A DNA stretch of 64,000 nucleotides from Chryseobacterium sp. ON_d1 (GCF_006829085.1 NZ_BJTC01000001.1:380500-444499); one strand, 5' to 3'; shown: positions 43,976 through 52,721, counted from the stretch's first letter. Program-made: numbers and translations. The notes: a model not told the origin generated them from the sequence alone.

Positions 43976-44737
43976 ATGAAGAAAATAGGAATTATTGGTT
44001 ATGGCTGGGTGGGCGAGAGAATCGCATCCAATTTCACAGGAAAATATACAATATCAGCAACCACGACTACACAGAGCAAAGCAGATGATCTGAATTATAA
44101 AGGGATACATGCTGTTGTAGCTTCTTTTCCGGATTATCAATTGGCTGAATCCATTTCGCAATGGAACGAAGCTAAAGATGCTGATGTTTTGATTATTACA
44201 ATTCCTGTTTCTGAAAAAAGCTGTTGTGTAAGCTCCTTATATAATAGGATTCAGAATATGTCTGCATTTATCGGGGATTTTAAAGGACAGATGTTTCTGA
44301 TGAGTTCTACAGGCGTTTATCCCGATCTTCAAAAAGATTTTACAGAAGAAGATATTCCTTTGGAGAGTGTTTCAGGAGAAAGAATGCTTAGAAGCAAATA
44401 TCCTCAGCTCAATATTCTGAGATTGGGTGGTCTGATGGGTGACAACAGGCTTTTGAAAAATTATAATGTAGAAAATCTGGATCATGCCGTGAACCATATT
44501 CATTATGCTGATACCGGCGGGATTATCTCAGAAATGATTGAGCAGAAAACTGAAGCTAAATTATACAATGTAACGGCTCTGATTCATCCTTCGAAAAGTC
44601 AGGTAATCAATGCACAGAAAGGTATTCCGAATGAAGAAGAATTTGAAGTGAAAGGGAAGAAGGTTTTGTCTTCAAAGCTGGTTTCAGAGCTGGGTTACGT
44701 ATTTCAGTATCCGGATCCTAGAACTTTTCATTTATAA
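43976..44737 (+). CDS. NAD(P)-binding epimerase/dehydratase-like protein
   Basis: A 253-residue cytoplasmic protein with a Rossmann motif at the start (GIIGYGWVGERIA) and an SDR-like middle (FLMSSTGVYPD, then LNILRLGGLMGDNR). It resembles YeeZ-type atypical SDR proteins rather than a true sugar epimerase; the usual YxxxK pair is not clear. The substrate is unknown. It is transcribed alone from the box at 43939-43946. Confidence 0.78.
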   Translation: MKKIGIIGYGWVGERIASNFTGKYTISATTTTQSKADDLNYKGIHAVVASFPDYQLAESISQWNEAKDADVLIITIPVSEKSCCVSSLYNRIQNMSAFIGDFKGQMFLMSSTGVYPDLQKDFTEEDIPLESVSGERMLRSKYPQLNILRLGGLMGDNRLLKNYNVENLDHAVNHIHYADTGGIISEMIEQKTEAKLYNVTALIHPSKSQVINAQKGIPNEEEFEVKGKKVLSSKLVSELGYVFQYPDPRTFHL

Positions 44738-44790
44738 TTGTTGATTGTTGTTTCGTTCATTTTCACATGCTGAATTTCTTTTGACAACTA

Positions 44791-44854
44791 TGTCATTCCG
44801 CAGAAATCTCCATCCTGTTTTTACTGTGTTTATTTGGAATCCTAGGGAATGACA
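44791..44854. repeat. 64-bp palindromic element
   Basis: The ends TGTCATTCC (44791-44799) and GGAATGACA (44846-44854) are perfect complements, and the next inner bases (GAAATCTCC and GGAATC) pair in part. It looks like a miniature palindromic element. Only one copy lies in the window. Confidence 0.6.
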
Positions 44855-44906
44855 GGTGAGTGGTAAGTTCATTCATCGTAAAATGAATAAGATCCTACAA
44901 TACAAA

Positions 44907-44972
44907 TTCAATAGGAACGGGCTTTAGCCCGTTTTCAAAATAAATAAAATTCCATCGGCTTTAGCCAAAACC
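44907..44972 (+). repeat. Double-hairpin dispersed repeat, copy C
   Basis: It starts TTCAATAGGAACGGGCTTTAG, with the hairpin AACGGGCTTTAGCCCGTT, then about 25 AT-rich bases and the second core CGGCTTTAGCCAAAACC. It is the best-kept copy and lies between convergent genes, beside the 64-bp palindrome and a terminator. Confidence 0.85.
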
Positions 44973-44976
44973 TAAT

Positions 44977-45012
44977 AAAAAACCTCCGGAAAAATTTTCC
45001 GGAGGTTTTATT
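44977..45012 (-). terminator. Intrinsic terminator after the phosphorylase gene
   Basis: The arms AAAACCTCCGGAAAA / TTTTCCGGAGGTTTT are nearly fully self-complementary, with T-tracts in both directions. It is placed 20 bp past the stop at 45032. Confidence 0.85.
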
Positions 45013-45031
45013 TGTATAATAAATAAAATAA

Positions 45032-45886
45032 TTACTTAATAATTCTTTCCAATACCCATTCAATAAGGTTTTTCTCAGAAGCATGATGGTCTGCAGAGAA
45101 TTCTCCACGTCTTCTGTTGGCAATAACGTTATTTACGGTAATGGCCTTGTGCCCTAATAATTTTGAAAGAGCATAGATGGCAGAAGTTTCCATTTCAAAG
45201 TTGGTGATCCCAAGATCATTCAATGTTTCAAGGAATTGATCATCTACTGCTTTTAAACGAAGCTGTCTTCCCTGTGGCGCATAGAATCCCGGGAAGGTTG
45301 CTGTATTTCCGTGGTATTTGGCATCTTTATAATATTCGCCCATTTCCTCAGCCCAGTCTGAGAAGTAAAGCATTGGCTTGATTCTTTCGTAAGGGAATCT
45401 TTCCAGGAAGCTTTTAGAAAATTCATTCTCGAAGTGGTAGTCCTGATAGAAGTGCATCAGCCCGTCTAACCCTACTACATTCTGAGTGACAAGCATATTG
45501 TCTACCTGTACATCCGGGTTTACACTTCCACATGTTCCCATACGGAAAAGTTCAAGGGCTTTGTGTTCTGTTTTAAACTCTTTGTTTTTAAGGTCGATAT
45601 TCACCAAAGCATCCAGTTCGTTCATCACGATATCGATGTTTTCAGTTCCGATCCCCGTTGACATTACGGTAATTCTTTCTCCACGAAGCGTTCCTGTATG
45701 AGTATAAAATTCCCTTTTATTTTTTTTAATTTCTACTGTATCAAAGTATTTTGAAACTTTTGCCACTCTGTCAGGATCACCTACAAGGATGATTTTGTCA
45801 GCAATGTCTTCAGGTAAAAGATTCAGGTGGTATACACTTCCGTCTTCATTCAGAACAAGTTCTGAGGCAGCAAGTTTGTTTAGCAT
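45032..45886 (-). CDS. Nucleoside phosphorylase (uridine phosphorylase-like)
   Basis: A 284-residue cytoplasmic enzyme of the PNP/UDP family that splits a nucleoside with phosphate to base and ribose-1-phosphate. Family marks: VGDPDRVAK near the N-terminus, the STGIGTENIDI phosphate segment, RMGTCGSVNPDV and the ribose-binding FEMETSAIYAL. The GSVN and METSA motifs fit uridine phosphorylases best. It follows the small secreted protein gene by 21 bp on the same strand. Confidence 0.88.
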   Translation of the reverse strand: MLNKLAASELVLNEDGSVYHLNLLPEDIADKIILVGDPDRVAKVSKYFDTVEIKKNKREFYTHTGTLRGERITVMSTGIGTENIDIVMNELDALVNIDLKNKEFKTEHKALELFRMGTCGSVNPDVQVDNMLVTQNVVGLDGLMHFYQDYHFENEFSKSFLERFPYERIKPMLYFSDWAEEMGEYYKDAKYHGNTATFPGFYAPQGRQLRLKAVDDQFLETLNDLGITNFEMETSAIYALSKLLGHKAITVNNVIANRRRGEFSADHHASEKNLIEWVLERIIK

Positions 45887-45907
45887 AATATGTATATTTT
45901 TTGTTTT

Positions 45908-46393
45908 TTAATTAATGATAATAGCGTCTTTATATGGTGATGCCATAACCTCATAGATGTCATTATATTCTTCTACAATTCTTTTCTGACCATTCATTAT
46001 CTCATATACAGTAACGACGGTTTTTTCAATATTTTTAGGATCTTTCCTCTGTGATGTGATTTCATAGAAATGATCATCTTTTTTCAGAACAGAAATCAGT
46101 TCTTCCTTCGTTGAATTGTTGGAAGTCATCATTCCGGGAAACTCTGCAACAATATCTTTCAGGTCCGAATAGTTTTTATAAGGTTTGGTCACCCCATTGG
46201 AATACACATATACATTAGGAATGTTTTTATCTTTTTCCAGGCGGACCAGATAATAATCAGAGCCTCTTTTTTCAGCATATACAGCCATTTCCTGCGGTTT
46301 TCCGGATTGTTTTTCCGGTTGTTTTTTCTTTTGTGAAAAGGCGGTCAGAGAAAGGAAACTTGCTGCAACAGCAAACCATAGTTTTGTTTTCAT
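45908..46393 (-). CDS. Secreted protein, unknown function
   Basis: A 161-residue product with a clear signal peptide (MKTKLWFAVAASFLSLTAFSQ), then a Lys/Gln-rich stretch and an alpha/beta-like domain without Cys. I do not recognise the family. It is 21 bp upstream of the nucleoside phosphorylase gene and probably shares its transcript, but no functional link is evident. Confidence 0.75.
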   Translation of the reverse strand: MKTKLWFAVAASFLSLTAFSQKKKQPEKQSGKPQEMAVYAEKRGSDYYLVRLEKDKNIPNVYVYSNGVTKPYKNYSDLKDIVAEFPGMMTSNNSTKEELISVLKKDDHFYEITSQRKDPKNIEKTVVTVYEIMNGQKRIVEEYNDIYEVMASPYKDAIIIN

Positions 46394-46620
46394 ACTTTTA
46401 TTTTAGTTTTTTTGATGTGTTGAATTTAATTTAAAAATCCTCTCCCCATAATCTCCCGCCATTATTTTCCGGTATTTCGAAAAACCGTTTTTCAGAATAA
46501 TGAATTTTGATTTTCGGGGTTTAAAATTAGTGAAAAATATGATACCGGAAATATAAACATTATTTAAACTGTCATTAAAACATAAATAATATCAGATTTA
46601 CAGCTTTGCCGTTAAAATTC

Positions 46621-47171
46621 ATGAGATCTTATCCACTGCTGATGATGATCCTTCTGAACAGGATTTACAGTAATGTCCTTTAATCGTGTTTATAAAGGAA
46701 AATAAACCGAAAATGGCCTTACAAGTATTAATCCTAATCCTGCAAAAATTCAGAACTTATGGGCAGTACCAATAACCTGGATACTTTTCCAGAAGCCCTT
46801 ATGGAGATTCCGGTACTTGAAGAAATTAATCTTCAGGGAAACCAGGTCAATGACCTTGGAAATTTGTCTTTTCCGGAAAACCTAAAATATCTTGAATTGC
46901 AGCAGAATGCCATCATCAGGCTGTCGGAAAATCTTTTCAAATCAAGACGTCCTGAATTTCTGAATGTAAACGGAAATCATATCACAGAATATCACCCAAA
47001 GTAAAAGGGCTGAAAAGTATTATCAGCATGAACCTGGTTCATAATAACCTGAAAGACATTCCTGTAGAAATCAAACAGCCTGAAAGCCCTGATTCTTACA
47101 GGAAACCCTATAGAAATTCTATGATTGAAAATTTAAAAACCATGCTGGCGGAAACCCGGATCTATTTCTAA
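46621..47171 (+). pseudogene. Leucine-rich-repeat protein gene, decayed
   Basis: LRR units are spread over different frames. The longest open part (46759-47004) has LEEINLQGNQVNDL and LKYLELQQNAI and stops after HITEYHPK. The next unit (VKGLKSIISMNLVHNNLKD, from about 46997) is in another frame, then LKALILTGNPI (about 47089) in a third, and the C-terminus MIENLKTMLAETRIYF (ending 47171) in yet another. That makes at least three frameshifts in 250 bp. Upstream, a possible N-terminal frame from about 46625 also has a stop. The gene abuts the YciH gene tail to tail. Confidence 0.75.
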
Positions 47172-47495
47172 CTATCCGCCGACACGTTTGGTTTTATATC
47201 CCATTTCTTTAAGGATATTCATTATTTTATCACGGTTATCTCCCTGAATGATAATCGTTCCGTCTTTCTCAGAGCCACCTATACCCAGGGTGGTTTTTAT
47301 TTTCTTTGAGATTTTTTTCAGGTCTTCCTCACTGCCTTCCCAGCCTTCAACAATCGTTACGGGCTTACCATTCCTTCCTTTTTTCTCAAACTTGCATACC
47401 AAAGGCTCTTTTTGCTTGAATTCTTCTTCAGGCATTTCAAAATCCTGCTCTTCATGATCAGGAAAAAGGTTCTTCAATTGATCTCGTAAATCCAT
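47172..47495 (-). CDS. YciH/SUI1 family translation-initiation-factor-like protein
   Basis: A 107-residue homologue of eIF1/SUI1, found in bacteria as YciH, which can affect start-codon selection. The core VTIVEGWEGSEEDLKKISKKI followed by GGSEKDGTIIIQGDNRDKIM is the SUI1 signature. The N-terminal 35 residues are acidic. A TAATTTTG promoter box lies only 4 bases before the ATG, so the mRNA may lack a leader. It ends one base from the LRR pseudogene end. Confidence 0.92.
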   Translation of the reverse strand: MDLRDQLKNLFPDHEEQDFEMPEEEFKQKEPLVCKFEKKGRNGKPVTIVEGWEGSEEDLKKISKKIKTTLGIGGSEKDGTIIIQGDNRDKIMNILKEMGYKTKRVGG

Positions 47496-47499
47496 AGAG

Positions 47500-47507
47500 C
47501 AAAATTA
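47500..47507 (-). promoter_or_regulatory. YciH promoter -7 box adjacent to start codon
   Basis: On the minus strand it reads TAATTTTG with only CTCT between it and ATG. Other genes here have 16-38 bases. This predicts a leaderless or nearly leaderless message. Confidence 0.6.
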
Positions 47508-47779
47508 AAAAGATTTACCGATTAATAAATGAAAATTGAGCTGAAATTTTCATTTTAAAAAGTAGTATTGAATCTGGATAAAAACTCATAAAAATTCCGG
47601 GATGAATATTATCTAATTAATTCATATCAGGTTTAAAAATCTTATATGGATTGTAACTTAAAGAAATTTTAATCTTTAATTTTTTATAAAAACTTAGATG
47701 GCCTTACTTAATAGGATTCTTATTTTAAAGAATACATAAAATTCAGGACTTCAAATTCTTCTATTCATAGGAAATTAGG
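47508..47779. other. AT-rich intergenic region
   Basis: Between the YciH gene and gpmI, which point away from each other. One AT-only palindrome (AAATGAAAATT / AATTTTCATTT, about 47527-47555) was seen. No gene or repeat copy was recognised. Confidence 0.5.
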
Positions 47780-47787
47780 TAAATTTG
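47780..47787 (+). promoter_or_regulatory. gpmI promoter -7 box
   Basis: TAAATTTG is an exact match 21 bases before the ATG at 47809. A TTG codon at 47785 overlaps the box and is not a start. Confidence 0.7.
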
Positions 47788-47808
47788 TATAACAAAAGTT
47801 TTTACAAA

Positions 47809-49350
47809 ATGTCAAAAAAAGCAATACTGGCCATTCTTGACGGATGGGGATTGGGAACAAACCCTGACGTTTCTGCAATAGATAAAGCAAATACACCATT
47901 CATAGACAGCTGTTACCAGAAATTTCCACATACTACGCTTGAAGCAAGCGGATTAGCTGTAGGCTTACCGGCCGGACAGATGGGAAACTCTGAAGTAGGA
48001 CACATGAACCTGGGAGCCGGAAGAGTGGTTTACCAAAACCTCGTAAAACTGAATATGGCGGTTGAAAACGGTACATTGGGACAGGAAAAAGTCATTCAGG
48101 ATGCTTTTGATTATGCTAAGAAAGAAAATAAAAAAGTACACTTTATCGGATTGGTTTCCAATGGAGGAGTACACTCGCATATCAATCACCTCAAGGGGTT
48201 ACTTACTGCTGCCAAAGAATCCGGATTGAATGAAAATGTTTTTGTTCATGCATTTACCGATGGAAGGGACTGTGATCCGCATTCAGGATTAGGATTTATT
48301 GAGGAGCTTCAGAAACATATGGAAGCAACTACAGGAAAACTGGCAACAGTAGTGGGAAGATATTATGCAATGGACAGGGACAAAAGATGGGAGCGCGTAA
48401 AGCTGGCCTACGATGCCCTTGTAGAAGGGATAGGAGAGCAGTCAACAGATGCTCTGGCAGCGATTAAAGCTTCATATGATAATAATGTGACTGATGAGTT
48501 TTTGAAACCCATCATTTTAATGAATACTACAGCGACAGGAAATGTTGTCCCTGTTGCAAAAATCATCGATAATGATGTGGTGATCTGTTTCAACTTCCGT
48601 ACAGACAGAGGCCGGGAAATTACAGAAGTTCTTTCTCAGAAGGACTTCCCGGAATACGGAATGAAGAAGCTGAACCTTTACTATATTACATTGACAAATT
48701 ATGATAAAACATTCCAGAATGTACAGGTCGTTTTTGATGAAAATGTATTGACAGAAACAATGGGTGAAGTTCTTGAAAAAAATGGTAAAACCCAGATCAG
48801 AATCGCAGAAACGGAGAAATATCCTCACGTTACTTTCTTCTTTTCAGGAGGAAGAGAACAGGAATTTGAAGGGGAAAAAAGACTGTTATGTCCAAGCCCG
48901 AAAGATGTTCCTACTTATGATTTAAAACCGGAAATGTCAGCATATGATATTACCAATGCTATCGTACCGGAACTGGAACAGGGAACTGCTGATTTTGTAT
49001 GTCTGAATTTTGCCAATACAGATATGGTAGGACATACAGGCGTTTTTGAAGCGGCTGTAAAAGCTGCTGAAGTTGTAGATCAGTGTATTGAAAAAGTCGC
49101 AACGGCTGCTTATGAAAATGGATATGCTGTTTTCATCCTTGCTGATCATGGGAACTCTGATGTAATGATCAATGCAGACGGTACTCCAAATACACAGCAC
49201 TCTACCAATCTTGTCCCTTTTATCGTGATGGATAAAGACCATACCTGGAATTTAAAACCTGGAAAACTGGGAGATGTAGCCCCTACGATCCTTAAAGTAA
49301 TGGGGGTTGAAAAACCAGATGCTATGACAGGTGAAGTTTTGGTTAATTAA
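47809..49350 (+). CDS. gpmI: 2,3-bisphosphoglycerate-independent phosphoglycerate mutase
   Basis: A 513-residue Mn-dependent glycolytic enzyme interconverting 3- and 2-phosphoglycerate. The phospho-serine nucleophile is in GQMGNSEVGHMNLGAGR (about residue 61), metal ligands in LAILDGWG, FANTDMVGHTG and LADHGNSD, and DGRDCDPHSG is conserved. The start MSKKAILAILDGW is fixed by the promoter. Length is standard. It ends at a strong terminator and is monocistronic. Confidence 0.96.
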   Translation: MSKKAILAILDGWGLGTNPDVSAIDKANTPFIDSCYQKFPHTTLEASGLAVGLPAGQMGNSEVGHMNLGAGRVVYQNLVKLNMAVENGTLGQEKVIQDAFDYAKKENKKVHFIGLVSNGGVHSHINHLKGLLTAAKESGLNENVFVHAFTDGRDCDPHSGLGFIEELQKHMEATTGKLATVVGRYYAMDRDKRWERVKLAYDALVEGIGEQSTDALAAIKASYDNNVTDEFLKPIILMNTTATGNVVPVAKIIDNDVVICFNFRTDRGREITEVLSQKDFPEYGMKKLNLYYITLTNYDKTFQNVQVVFDENVLTETMGEVLEKNGKTQIRIAETEKYPHVTFFFSGGREQEFEGEKRLLCPSPKDVPTYDLKPEMSAYDITNAIVPELEQGTADFVCLNFANTDMVGHTGVFEAAVKAAEVVDQCIEKVATAAYENGYAVFILADHGNSDVMINADGTPNTQHSTNLVPFIVMDKDHTWNLKPGKLGDVAPTILKVMGVEKPDAMTGEVLVN

Positions 49351-49369
49351 AATTCAGAAATATCTTGAT

Positions 49370-49400
49370 AAAAATGCCGTTATCGCTTTATAACGGCATT
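49370..49400 (+). terminator. Intrinsic terminator after gpmI
   Basis: The stem AAAATGCCGTTAT / ATAACGGCATTTT is followed by a run of T's. Confidence 0.9.
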
Positions 49401-49470
49401 TTTTTTATGATTTATGTCAGATAAAGTATGAGTTGCATACTTTATTATGCGCCAAATAATAAATAAATCA

Positions 49471-49478
49471 TATCTTTG
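49471..49478 (+). promoter_or_regulatory. Acyl-ACP desaturase promoter -7 box
   Basis: TATCTTTG, an exact match 21 bases before the ATG at 49500. Confidence 0.65.
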
Positions 49479-49499
49479 TAAATTAAAACTGAATAGTAA

Positions 49500-50477
49500 A
49501 TGTATCAAAAGCTTGTTAGGAAAGAAGTAATGGGAATATTGGAAAAGGAAGTGAGTTCTTTTCTTGATAAATTTTTAACGCCAATTGAAAAAATTTGGCA
49601 GCCTTCCGATTATTTGCCAGATCCATCGAGCGAAGAATTTAAACATGATCTAGAAGAGATTCAGACTTTTGCCCGTGAAATGCCTTATGATCTTTTTGTA
49701 ACATTGATCGGAGACTGTATTACAGAAGAAGCTCTTCCTTCATATGAGTCCTGGCTGATGGGTGTTGACGGAATCAATCAGGAAGAAAAAGTAGGATGGG
49801 CAAACTGGGTAAGAGCGTGGACAGCTGAGGAAAACAGACACGGAGATTTATTAAACAAATATCTTTATCTGTGTGGGAGAGTAAACATGAGAGAAGTTGA
49901 AATTACCACTCAATATCTTATCAACGACGGCTTCGATTTGGGGACAAGTATGGACCCTTACAGAAACTTTATTTACACCAGTTTCCAGGAAACTGCAACC
50001 AATATCTCTCACAGAAGAGTAGGTACGCTGGCCAAACAGTCCGGAAACGGAAAGCTGGCAAAAATGTGCGGTGTCATTGCTGCGGATGAAGCCAGACATG
50101 CTAAAGCATACAAGCATTTCGTAGCAAAAATCCTTGAAATAGATCCTTCAGAAATGATTCTTGCATTTGAAGATATGATGCGTAAGAAAATTGTCATGCC
50201 TGCTCACTTAATGAGGCAGTCAGGACAAAAAGCTGGTGAACTTTGGGGACATTTCTCAGATGCTGCACAAAGATGTATGGTGTATACAGGCCAGGATTAT
50301 ATCAATATTATGAAAGATCTTTTGGATGAATGGAAAATTGAGCATGTAAAAGGACTTACAGAAAAAGCAGAAAAAGCACAGGAATACCTGATGAAACTGC
50401 CTGCAAGACTTCAGAAGATCACAGACAGGGTTTCTACTCCGGATCTTCAGTTCCAGTTTAGCTGGGTAAAGAGTTAA
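49500..50477 (+). CDS. Acyl-ACP desaturase (soluble di-iron)
   Basis: A 325-residue soluble desaturase of the plant stearoyl-ACP type (FA_desaturase_2), which introduces a double bond into acyl-ACP. Two ExxH di-iron motifs are present, EENRH (about 109-113) and DEARH (about 197-201), with bridging Glu in ITEEALP and FQETATNI. It offers an aerobic route to unsaturated fatty acids. It has its own promoter and terminator. No electron-transfer partner is adjacent. Confidence 0.93.
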   Translation: MYQKLVRKEVMGILEKEVSSFLDKFLTPIEKIWQPSDYLPDPSSEEFKHDLEEIQTFAREMPYDLFVTLIGDCITEEALPSYESWLMGVDGINQEEKVGWANWVRAWTAEENRHGDLLNKYLYLCGRVNMREVEITTQYLINDGFDLGTSMDPYRNFIYTSFQETATNISHRRVGTLAKQSGNGKLAKMCGVIAADEARHAKAYKHFVAKILEIDPSEMILAFEDMMRKKIVMPAHLMRQSGQKAGELWGHFSDAAQRCMVYTGQDYINIMKDLLDEWKIEHVKGLTEKAEKAQEYLMKLPARLQKITDRVSTPDLQFQFSWVKS

Positions 50478-50510
50478 TAAGAACTTTATTATATTTAAAT
50501 ATAAAAGTAT

Positions 50511-50540
50511 TGAGTGCCTTTCTTTTTGGCACTCTTTTTA
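50511..50540 (+). terminator. Intrinsic terminator after the desaturase gene
   Basis: A 7-bp stem (GAGTGCC / GGCACTC) with a T-rich loop, followed by TTTTTA. Confidence 0.8.
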
Positions 50541-50545
50541 TTTCT

Positions 50546-50553
50546 TATCTTTG
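50546..50553 (+). promoter_or_regulatory. Promoter -7 box of the HAD-like gene
   Basis: TATCTTTG, an exact match 21 bases before the ATG at 50575. It directly follows the desaturase terminator. Confidence 0.65.
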
Positions 50554-50574
50554 CAAAGCTAAAATAAGAACAAA

Positions 50575-51006
50575 ATGTTAAATAATAAAAAGATTGCTGT
50601 TGACTTTGACGGGACTATTGTTGATGATGCTTACCCGGCAATTGGAAAACCGAAAACTTTCGCTTTCGAAACATTAAAGAGGCTTCAGGCTGAAGGATTC
50701 AGACTTATTCTTTGGACATACAGACACGGAAAAACATTAGATGAAGCCGTAGAATTCTGCAAAAAGAATGGAATAGAGTTTTACGCAGTGAATTCAAGTT
50801 TTGAAGGAGAAGTTTTTGATTCTGAAACGCAATCCAGAAAATTAGATGCTGATTGGTTTATTGATGACAGAAATCTTGGGGGATTCCCGGGTTGGGGTGA
50901 AATCTATCACATCATTCAGGAAAGAATAGAATTCCGTGTAGAAGGAAAAGAAGTTCTTGCCTATTCAAAACTTAAAAAAGAAAAGAAAAAAGGACTTTTC
51001 TGGTAG
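50575..51006 (+). CDS. Small HAD-fold phosphatase (BT0820-like)
   Basis: A 143-residue HAD-superfamily protein with motif I DFDGTIVDD, motif II region LILWTYR, and DWFIDDRNLGG as the motif IV acidic pair. It lacks a cap domain of size. It resembles the BT0820 structural-genomics group of Bacteroides; the physiological phosphate ester is unknown. The basic tail KLKKEKKKGLFW is unusual. map follows after a repeat-filled gap. Confidence 0.87.
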   Translation: MLNNKKIAVDFDGTIVDDAYPAIGKPKTFAFETLKRLQAEGFRLILWTYRHGKTLDEAVEFCKKNGIEFYAVNSSFEGEVFDSETQSRKLDADWFIDDRNLGGFPGWGEIYHIIQERIEFRVEGKEVLAYSKLKKEKKKGLFW

Positions 51007-51009
51007 TAA

Positions 51010-51085
51010 TATAACAATTTAGCAGTGTTCCAATTCATGAATAAGTATGGTTACACTGATACATTAATACATTGGTAAATTAATA
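51010..51085. repeat. AACAATTTA-type dispersed repeat, copy 2
   Basis: ATAACAATTTAGCAGTG at one end and ACACTGATACATTAATAC plus TTGGTAAATTA at the other align with copy 1 at 10441-10530. It fills the gap up to the map start codon, so it also supplies the map leader. Confidence 0.6.
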
Positions 51086-51087
51086 CA

Positions 51088-51897
51088 ATGATTCAATTAA
51101 AAACGATAGACGAATTACGTCTGATGAAGGAGAGTGCCCGTCTGGTTTCTAAAACATTGGGAATGTTGGCAAAAGAAATTAAACCGGGGATCACAACTTT
51201 ATATTTAGATAAACTGGCACATGACTTTATTAAAGACCATGGTGCTGAGCCTGCATTCTTAGGATATGGAGGGTTCCCGAATTCCCTGTGTATCTCTCCG
51301 AATGAGCAGGTAGTTCATGGCTTTCCAAACAACGATGTAGTAAAAGAAGGAGATGTCCTTTCTGTAGACTGTGGAGTTATTCTGAACGGTTTTGTGGGAG
51401 ATCACGCTTATACTTTTGAAATCGGGGAAGTAAAGCCGGAAGTTAAAAAATTACTACAGGTAACCAAGGAATCTCTATATAAGGGGATTGAACAGTGTAT
51501 CAGAGGAAAAAGAATCGGAGATATCTCCCATGCCATCCAGGCACACTGTGAAAAAGAAGGCTATGGAGTAGTGAGGGAGCTTGTAGGGCATGGTCTGGGA
51601 AGAAAAATGCACGAAGATCCGCAGGTTCCTAATTATGGAAGACAGGGAAGTGGAAAAGTAATCAAAGACGGTCTGGCAATTGCTATTGAACCGATGGTTA
51701 ATATGGGAACTGAAAAAGTAAAATTCCATAATGATGGCTGGACAGTAACTACCCTTGATAATATGCCATCTGCTCACTTTGAACATGATGTTGCAGTGAT
51801 CAATGGTAAACCGGTATTGCTTTCAACATTCGAATATGTATACGAAGCTTTAGGCATTGTAAGTGATGAAGAAAAGCAGTTCCAACTGGATTTTTAA
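51088..51897 (+). CDS. map: Type I methionine aminopeptidase
   Basis: A 269-residue pita-bread enzyme removing the initiator Met from nascent proteins. Metal ligands: D in VDCGVILNG, D in GDHAYTFE, H in VGHGLGRKMHE, E in IEPMVNMG and E in FEHDVAV. Cytoplasmic and essential in most bacteria. The next gene (methyltransferase) starts at its stop codon (TAATG), so they are coupled. Confidence 0.96.
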   Translation: MIQLKTIDELRLMKESARLVSKTLGMLAKEIKPGITTLYLDKLAHDFIKDHGAEPAFLGYGGFPNSLCISPNEQVVHGFPNNDVVKEGDVLSVDCGVILNGFVGDHAYTFEIGEVKPEVKKLLQVTKESLYKGIEQCIRGKRIGDISHAIQAHCEKEGYGVVRELVGHGLGRKMHEDPQVPNYGRQGSGKVIKDGLAIAIEPMVNMGTEKVKFHNDGWTVTTLDNMPSAHFEHDVAVINGKPVLLSTFEYVYEALGIVSDEEKQFQLDF

Positions 51898-52664
51898 TGA
51901 AAAAGGTAACTAAGCTTTTACTGAATAAAATTCCACGTCCGATGCTTATTAAAATGAGCATCTGGGCAAGACCTCTCATTTACCAGTTTTTCAAAGGAGA
52001 TCAGTTCTATGATCCTATTGATGGAAGATCTTACAGAAAATTTCTTCCGTATGGATATGGAAAACAAAGAGAAAATGCGCTGTCGCCAGGGACTCTTAGT
52101 TTGGAAAGACACCGTCAGATGTGGCTGTACCTTCAGAATGAGACTGATTTTTTTATTAAAAATTATAAAGTTCTGCATATTGCTCCCGAACAGGAATTTT
52201 TAAGAAAATTCAAGAGAATGAGTAACCTGAACTATATCTCAGCAGATTTGTATTCTCCCATTGTAGATGTGAAGGCTGATATTCTTGATCTACCTTTTGA
52301 AAATGACAGTTTTGACATTATTTTCTGCAACCACGTTCTGGAGCATATTGAAGATGATGCAAAAGCAATGAGCGAGTTGTATAGAGTAATGAAGCCCGGA
52401 GGATGGGGAATCCTTCAGGTTCCCATGAAAAATTCTCTGGAGCAGACCTATGAAGATTTTACTATTAAAGATCCCAAAGAACGTCAGAAACACTTTGGAC
52501 AGTACGATCACGTCCGTTGGTATGGTATGGATTATTTTGAGCGCTTAAGAAAAGCAGGTTTCGAAACAGAACCGAATTTCTACTCACAGAAATTCTCTGA
52601 AGAAGAAATTAAAAAATACGGGTTAAGACATAATGAAATTTTACCGGTAGTTTATAAAAAATAA
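51897..52664 (+). CDS. SAM-dependent methyltransferase (class I)
   Basis: A 255-residue protein with a short basic N-terminus and a methyltransferase domain. The SAM region is ISADLYSPIVDVKADILDLPF, followed by FDIIFCNHVLEHIEDDAKAM and VMKPGGWGILQVPM, typical of Methyltransf_11. An FLPYGYGKQRENALSPG stretch precedes it. The substrate is unknown. Its ATG overlaps the map stop, which implies co-expression. A strong bidirectional terminator follows. Confidence 0.88.
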   Translation: MKKVTKLLLNKIPRPMLIKMSIWARPLIYQFFKGDQFYDPIDGRSYRKFLPYGYGKQRENALSPGTLSLERHRQMWLYLQNETDFFIKNYKVLHIAPEQEFLRKFKRMSNLNYISADLYSPIVDVKADILDLPFENDSFDIIFCNHVLEHIEDDAKAMSELYRVMKPGGWGILQVPMKNSLEQTYEDFTIKDPKERQKHFGQYDHVRWYGMDYFERLRKAGFETEPNFYSQKFSEEEIKKYGLRHNEILPVVYKK

Positions 52665-52667
52665 AAT

Positions 52668-52701
52668 AAAGCCCGTTTCAATCATTGAAACGGGCTTTTA
52701 T
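52668..52701 (+). terminator. Bidirectional terminator between convergent genes
   Basis: The stem AAAGCCCGTTTCA / TGAAACGGGCTTT is nearly perfect, with A/T tracts on both sides. It serves the methyltransferase and the T9SS protein genes. Confidence 0.85.
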
Positions 52702-52721
52702 ATAATAGGATATGTCCTGTT

